From Pyrinomonadaceae bacterium (GTDB taxonomy: Bacteria > Acidobacteriota > Blastocatellia > Pyrinomonadales > Pyrinomonadaceae): a stretch of 8,176 bases of DNA. Every line of letters starts with the position of its first letter. Position 1 is the stretch's first letter. Made by a program: the position numbers and the translations under genes. The stretch covers positions 1 to 8,176 of the forward strand of contig JACCTF010000657.1 in the NCBI GenBank assembly GCA_013812565.1. Direction: 5' to 3'. The notes beneath the pieces were generated by a model, which saw nothing but the letters and a program-made list of their open reading frames with translations, had not been told where the DNA came from and searched no databases. Positions 5,569 through 8,176 of the stretch are shown one piece after another.

Positions 5569-6213
5569 TTAGTTTCCCTGAACCAGTGATCGCTCGTCCG
5601 CAGTAGTCGCCTGCAACCGCTCGTACTCCTGCGGGGTATCAATATCGATGTCGCCTTCCGGAAAAGATACACGCTCTAGGTCGCGGTTGTGCTTCGCGAT
5701 AATCTGTTTCGCCCCACTGTCTCCGCCGAGCGCCATGAGTTCGGCAAAGCGCGCGCGATGAAACAAAGCCGGTACTCCCATCGTTCCCTTATACTCCGCA
5801 GCAACAATTGATTTACCCGTTCGCTCGTAAGTCTCGATGAGTTTGTCGATGAGTTGAGCGGAAACTAATGGCTGATCGCAAAGCATAATAATCAAAGCTT
5901 CTATATCATTCTCCGCAGCGGCGAGCGCTCGCACACCAACCGAGATCGAAGAACCCAAGCCATTCATCCATCCACTGTTCTCTACCACTTGCACCGTTCG
6001 CGGCATGAGCAGTTCGCTTAGTTCTCCTCTGAGACTTTCGGCGTGTGCACCAAGCACGACGATGACGGGACGGCACCGGGAAGCAGCAGCGGTTTCCGCG
6101 GCGTGACGCAGCAAGCTCCGCCCTCGATAGAGCAGCAACTGTTTAGGTTCACCCATGCGCCGCGACGCTCCGGCGGCCAACACCAACGCGCCGATCTTTC
6201 GCTCAGCACTCAC
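5569..6213 (-). CDS. MocA-type molybdenum cofactor nucleotidyltransferase
   Basis: This 214-residue NTP-transferase is of the MobA/MocA fold. The nucleotide-binding loop LAAGASRRMGEPKQLLLYRG spans residues 12-31; LAAG (rather than LAGG of GTP-using MobA) is the form seen in CTP-using MocA. Other family marks are NGLGSSI (84-90), the metal-binding CDQP (112-115), GVPALF (146-151), GGDSGAK (163-169) and the closing DIDTPQEYERL (190-200). It should add CMP to molybdopterin to make the cytosine dinucleotide cofactor of molybdenum hydroxylases. The start is GTG (6211-6213); an in-frame TGA two codons upstream rules out a longer form, and the GGAG 12 bases upstream overlaps the xdhC-like stop (TAGGAG). 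It is thus translationally coupled to that gene, 15 bp away, which supports the molybdenum role. Confidence 0.87.
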   Translation of the reverse strand: MSAERKIGALVLAAGASRRMGEPKQLLLYRGRSLLRHAAETAAASRCRPVIVVLGAHAESLRGELSELLMPRTVQVVENSGWMNGLGSSISVGVRALAAAENDIEALIIMLCDQPLVSAQLIDKLIETYERTGKSIVAAEYKGTMGVPALFHRARFAELMALGGDSGAKQIIAKHNRDLERVSFPEGDIDIDTPQEYERLQATTADERSLVQGN

Positions 6214-6228
6214 AGCTCAACAAAGCTC

Positions 6229-7542
6229 CTACAATTGAAACTCTTGTGCTCGACTCAAAGGATGAGCATCTCCTCGTGCACATGCTTGAACGGCAGGCGA
6301 ATCTTCACTCGATTCGGTCGGATGGTTATGAATCGGTTCGCGGCGATTTCTGAGCGACTCTCCAGCGCGATTAGCAAGCACAGCTTCTATTTCCGCAACG
6401 ATTGATAAAGCGATCTGTTCAGGTGCGTCTGCGCCGATGTCCAATCCGACTGGCCCATATACGCGATCAAGTATTTCGTCATTTGGCACAACACCTTCAT
6501 CCGCGAGTTCTTGAAGTAAGCGTTCGGTTCTTCTTCGTGGGCCGAGCACTCCGATGTACTTCGCTGCCGAATCGAGCAACGCGCCAAGAATCTCTTTATC
6601 GTGCAAGTAATTGTGCGTCATCACCACGGCAACCGTCTCTGCGTTAATCGACACTGCTTGCCGTACAGATTCCGGGCGACATAGGACCATCGCGTCAGCC
6701 TCCGCGAACCGCTGCTTTGTAAGATATGCGGGACGGCTATCAATCACCGTCACGTGATACGCAAGTGCCTTTGCAAACCCGGCTAGCGGCATAGCGTCGT
6801 GTCCCGCGCCAAAGATCACAAGCGGCACGGGCGGTTCGACCACTTCGAGAAAGACTTCGACGCTGCCTGTCGGTAAGTCATAACGCTTCACCTCCGAGCG
6901 ACGGCGATGAAGGGATTCCCGCGCATCATCGAGCAGGCGCGCGGCGAGCGCGAAATCTTTGATGTCACACTTCGCCGCTGCACCATTGGGCATACCATTG
7001 GGCATACCATTGTCACCGGGAAGCGACTGCGTCCTCAGCATCAAACGCGCGCCTATCCGTGCTTCAACATTGCCCTCCACGCCGAACACAGTCGCCATCA
7101 CACACGCTTCCCGCGCCCTCATACAGTCTTCAAGGAAAGAGATATGGCAGGTGTGCTCGGCGTAATTAAAACCGCTTCCCTGCCTTTCGTTCGCTTCATC
7201 TCTTAACTGATTCCTACAGACAAGCGGTTCAATTAAAATATGTACCACGCCGTTGCAGCCCAATCCGAGACCCCACACGATGTCAGCGCTCGATGTTGAG
7301 TCATACTTGACGACGACCGGCTGGCCTCGCTCAACAACCGCGCGTGCCCGCTCGCCCACATCGCGCTCCAGACAACCACCGCTGATTGATCCGACGGTTT
7401 GGCCGTCAGCCATCACCAGCATTCGCGCCCCTGCGCGCCGGTAGGTTGAACCGCTCGTCTTAACAATCGTCGCCAGCGCGTGCCTCGCCTCTTGCGGTTC
7501 CGTTCTCTTCAACTCTTCAATGATGCTTTGTAGTTCTTTCAT
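6229..7542 (-). CDS. XdhC/CoxI-family molybdenum hydroxylase maturation protein
   Basis: This is a 437-residue protein with both family domains. Residues 1-105 are the XdhC/CoxI N-terminal domain (ALATIVKTSGSTYRRAGARM at 22-41, SGGCLE at 54-59). Residues 240-390 are the XdhC C-terminal Rossmann-like domain (VIFGAGHDAMPLA at 242-254, VTVIDSRPAY at 264-273, VVMTHNYLHDKEIL at 306-319, YIGVLGPRRR at 329-338, GPVGLDIGADAPEQIALSI at 363-381). XdhC binds molybdenum cofactor, promotes its sulfuration and hands it to the apo-hydroxylase. The linker holds a tandem NGMP repeat (178-186). I chose the ATG at 7540-7542 because family similarity starts there, though it lacks a ribosome-binding site; ATG 7588-7590 follows GGAGG by only one base. 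A polar C-terminal tail follows residue 391. It is probably co-transcribed with the mocA-like gene. Confidence 0.9.
   Translation of the reverse strand: MKELQSIIEELKRTEPQEARHALATIVKTSGSTYRRAGARMLVMADGQTVGSISGGCLERDVGERARAVVERGQPVVVKYDSTSSADIVWGLGLGCNGVVHILIEPLVCRNQLRDEANERQGSGFNYAEHTCHISFLEDCMRAREACVMATVFGVEGNVEARIGARLMLRTQSLPGDNGMPNGMPNGAAAKCDIKDFALAARLLDDARESLHRRRSEVKRYDLPTGSVEVFLEVVEPPVPLVIFGAGHDAMPLAGFAKALAYHVTVIDSRPAYLTKQRFAEADAMVLCRPESVRQAVSINAETVAVVMTHNYLHDKEILGALLDSAAKYIGVLGPRRRTERLLQELADEGVVPNDEILDRVYGPVGLDIGADAPEQIALSIVAEIEAVLANRAGESLRNRREPIHNHPTESSEDSPAVQACARGDAHPLSRAQEFQL
6982..7012. repeat. 12-bp tandem repeat within the XdhC-like gene
   Basis: ACCATTGGGCAT occurs at 6982-6993 and 6994-7005 and continues for seven bases (7006-7012). 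It is in frame and adds NGMP units to the linker between the two XdhC domains, so changes in copy number would alter linker length by four residues without shifting the frame. Confidence 0.85.
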
Positions 7543-7651
7543 TTTGCATGCCGTCGTTGCGTGTGTTCGCGCAACCAGTGTGAAAGTCATTCCTCCAGAT
7601 ATATAGTTATTGAATGTCCCTTCCGAGACCCGTACGACATACGTGTAGGAC

Positions 7652-8176
7652 TTATGATATACGAATGCTGATCTTACCGAAGTGTGCGCCGCTCTCCATG
7701 TGACGAAAGGCTTCGCGGGTTTCTTCGAACGAAAATATGCGATCAACAACCGGGCGCATTTTATGTAAGCGGATAGCTTGATTCATCGCTTCAAACATTT
7801 CGCGCGATCCAACATAGATGCCTTGCACCCGTATGCCGTTCATCAGAATCGGCAGCGGATTAACCTCGCCGCCACCACCGCTCAACACGCCGATCAAACT
7901 TATTTGTCCACCCCGCCTCACGGCCCGCATCGAACGCGCAAGCGTGCCTGCGCCGCCGACCTCGACAACGTGGTCAACACCCTTTCCATCTGTTAGCTCA
8001 CGCACACGCTTATCCCACTCAGGAGTCTGTTTGTAGTTGATGCCATCTGACGCGCCCATCTTCAGCGCTCGATGCAGCTTCTCATCGCTGCTCGATGTTG
8101 CAATGACACGCGCGCCTGCCATTACTGCAAACTGCAAGGCAAACAGCGACACGCCTCCCGTGCCTTGCACCAACAC
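7652..8176 (-). CDS. Zinc-type/medium-chain alcohol dehydrogenase, C-terminal part
   Basis: The 174 visible residues are the cofactor-binding and C-terminal parts of a medium-chain dehydrogenase/reductase. The Rossmann loop [14 protein letters not shown] (4-17) is followed by [13 protein letters not shown] (22-34); the Ser-rich end of the second strand might favour NADP, though this is inference. Then come VDHVVEVGG (67-75), the substrate/cofactor strand [13 protein letters not shown] (89-101) and the family ending [24 protein letters not shown] (148-171). The first codon in view (GTG at the window edge) is internal; the catalytic domain with any zinc ligands lies outside. The substrate cannot be told. 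It is 109 bp upstream of the xdhC-like gene and may or may not share its transcript. Confidence 0.88.
   Translation of the reverse strand: MLVQGTGGVSLFALQFAVMAGARVIATSSSDEKLHRALKMGASDGINYKQTPEWDKRVRELTDGKGVDHVVEVGGAGTLARSMRAVRRGGQISLIGVLSGGGGEVNPLPILMNGIRVQGIYVGSREMFEAMNQAIRLHKMRPVVDRIFSFEETREAFRHMESGAHFGKISIRIS

Noticed and set aside
6043..6405. Plus-strand reading frame across the mocA/xdhC junction
   Set aside because: Antisense to two recognised genes and covering their conserved nucleotide-binding loop.
7543..7749. Upstream extension of the XdhC-like reading frame
   Set aside because: It would overlap the alcohol dehydrogenase 3' end by about 100 bases, and the family similarity begins at 7542.

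Overview
The window looks like ordinary chromosomal DNA of a Gram-negative-type bacterium. It has moderate GC content, compact gene spacing, an exported beta-rich protein, and bacterial housekeeping and accessory genes. The PyrE resembles the short Thermus-type enzyme. The gene style and the G/A-rich short-repeat hairpins fit my memory of Acidobacteriota (Blastocatellia), but that placement is a low-confidence inference with no marker gene behind it.

Left part (1-3000): pyrE (minus strand, pyrimidine synthesis) is divergent from a DEDDh 3'-5' exonuclease (plus strand) across a very short shared 5' region. The exonuclease converges on two adjacent minus-strand genes for DedA/VTT-type membrane proteins. 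These are diverged tandem paralogues separated by 8 bp, and the second appears to start at TTG.

Middle part (3000-5570): a minus-strand gene for an exported, probably outer-membrane protein is preceded by a small cluster of direct and inverted repeats. About 450 bp without a convincing gene follows. Then comes a plus-strand GNAT acetyltransferase with an extra N-terminal region, whose start codon lies inside a 19-bp palindrome. A 154-bp convergent spacer rich in inverted repeats separates it from the next gene.

Right part (5569-8176): on the minus strand lie the 3' part of a medium-chain alcohol dehydrogenase, an XdhC/CoxI-family protein and a MocA-type nucleotidyltransferase. XdhC and MocA are the classic maturation pair for molybdenum hydroxylases (xanthine dehydrogenase, CO dehydrogenase and aldehyde oxidase type). 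They are only 15 bp apart with a stop codon overlapping the next ribosome-binding site, so they should be co-translated. No structural gene for such an enzyme is in the window.

Two short-repeat hairpin elements, at the left edge and at 3029-3112, each abut the stop codon of a minus-strand gene. I see no CRISPR array, tRNA or rRNA gene, transposase or phage gene. I also see no clear evidence of a new multi-gene system. The best leads are small-scale: the start-codon palindromes and the repeat hairpins.
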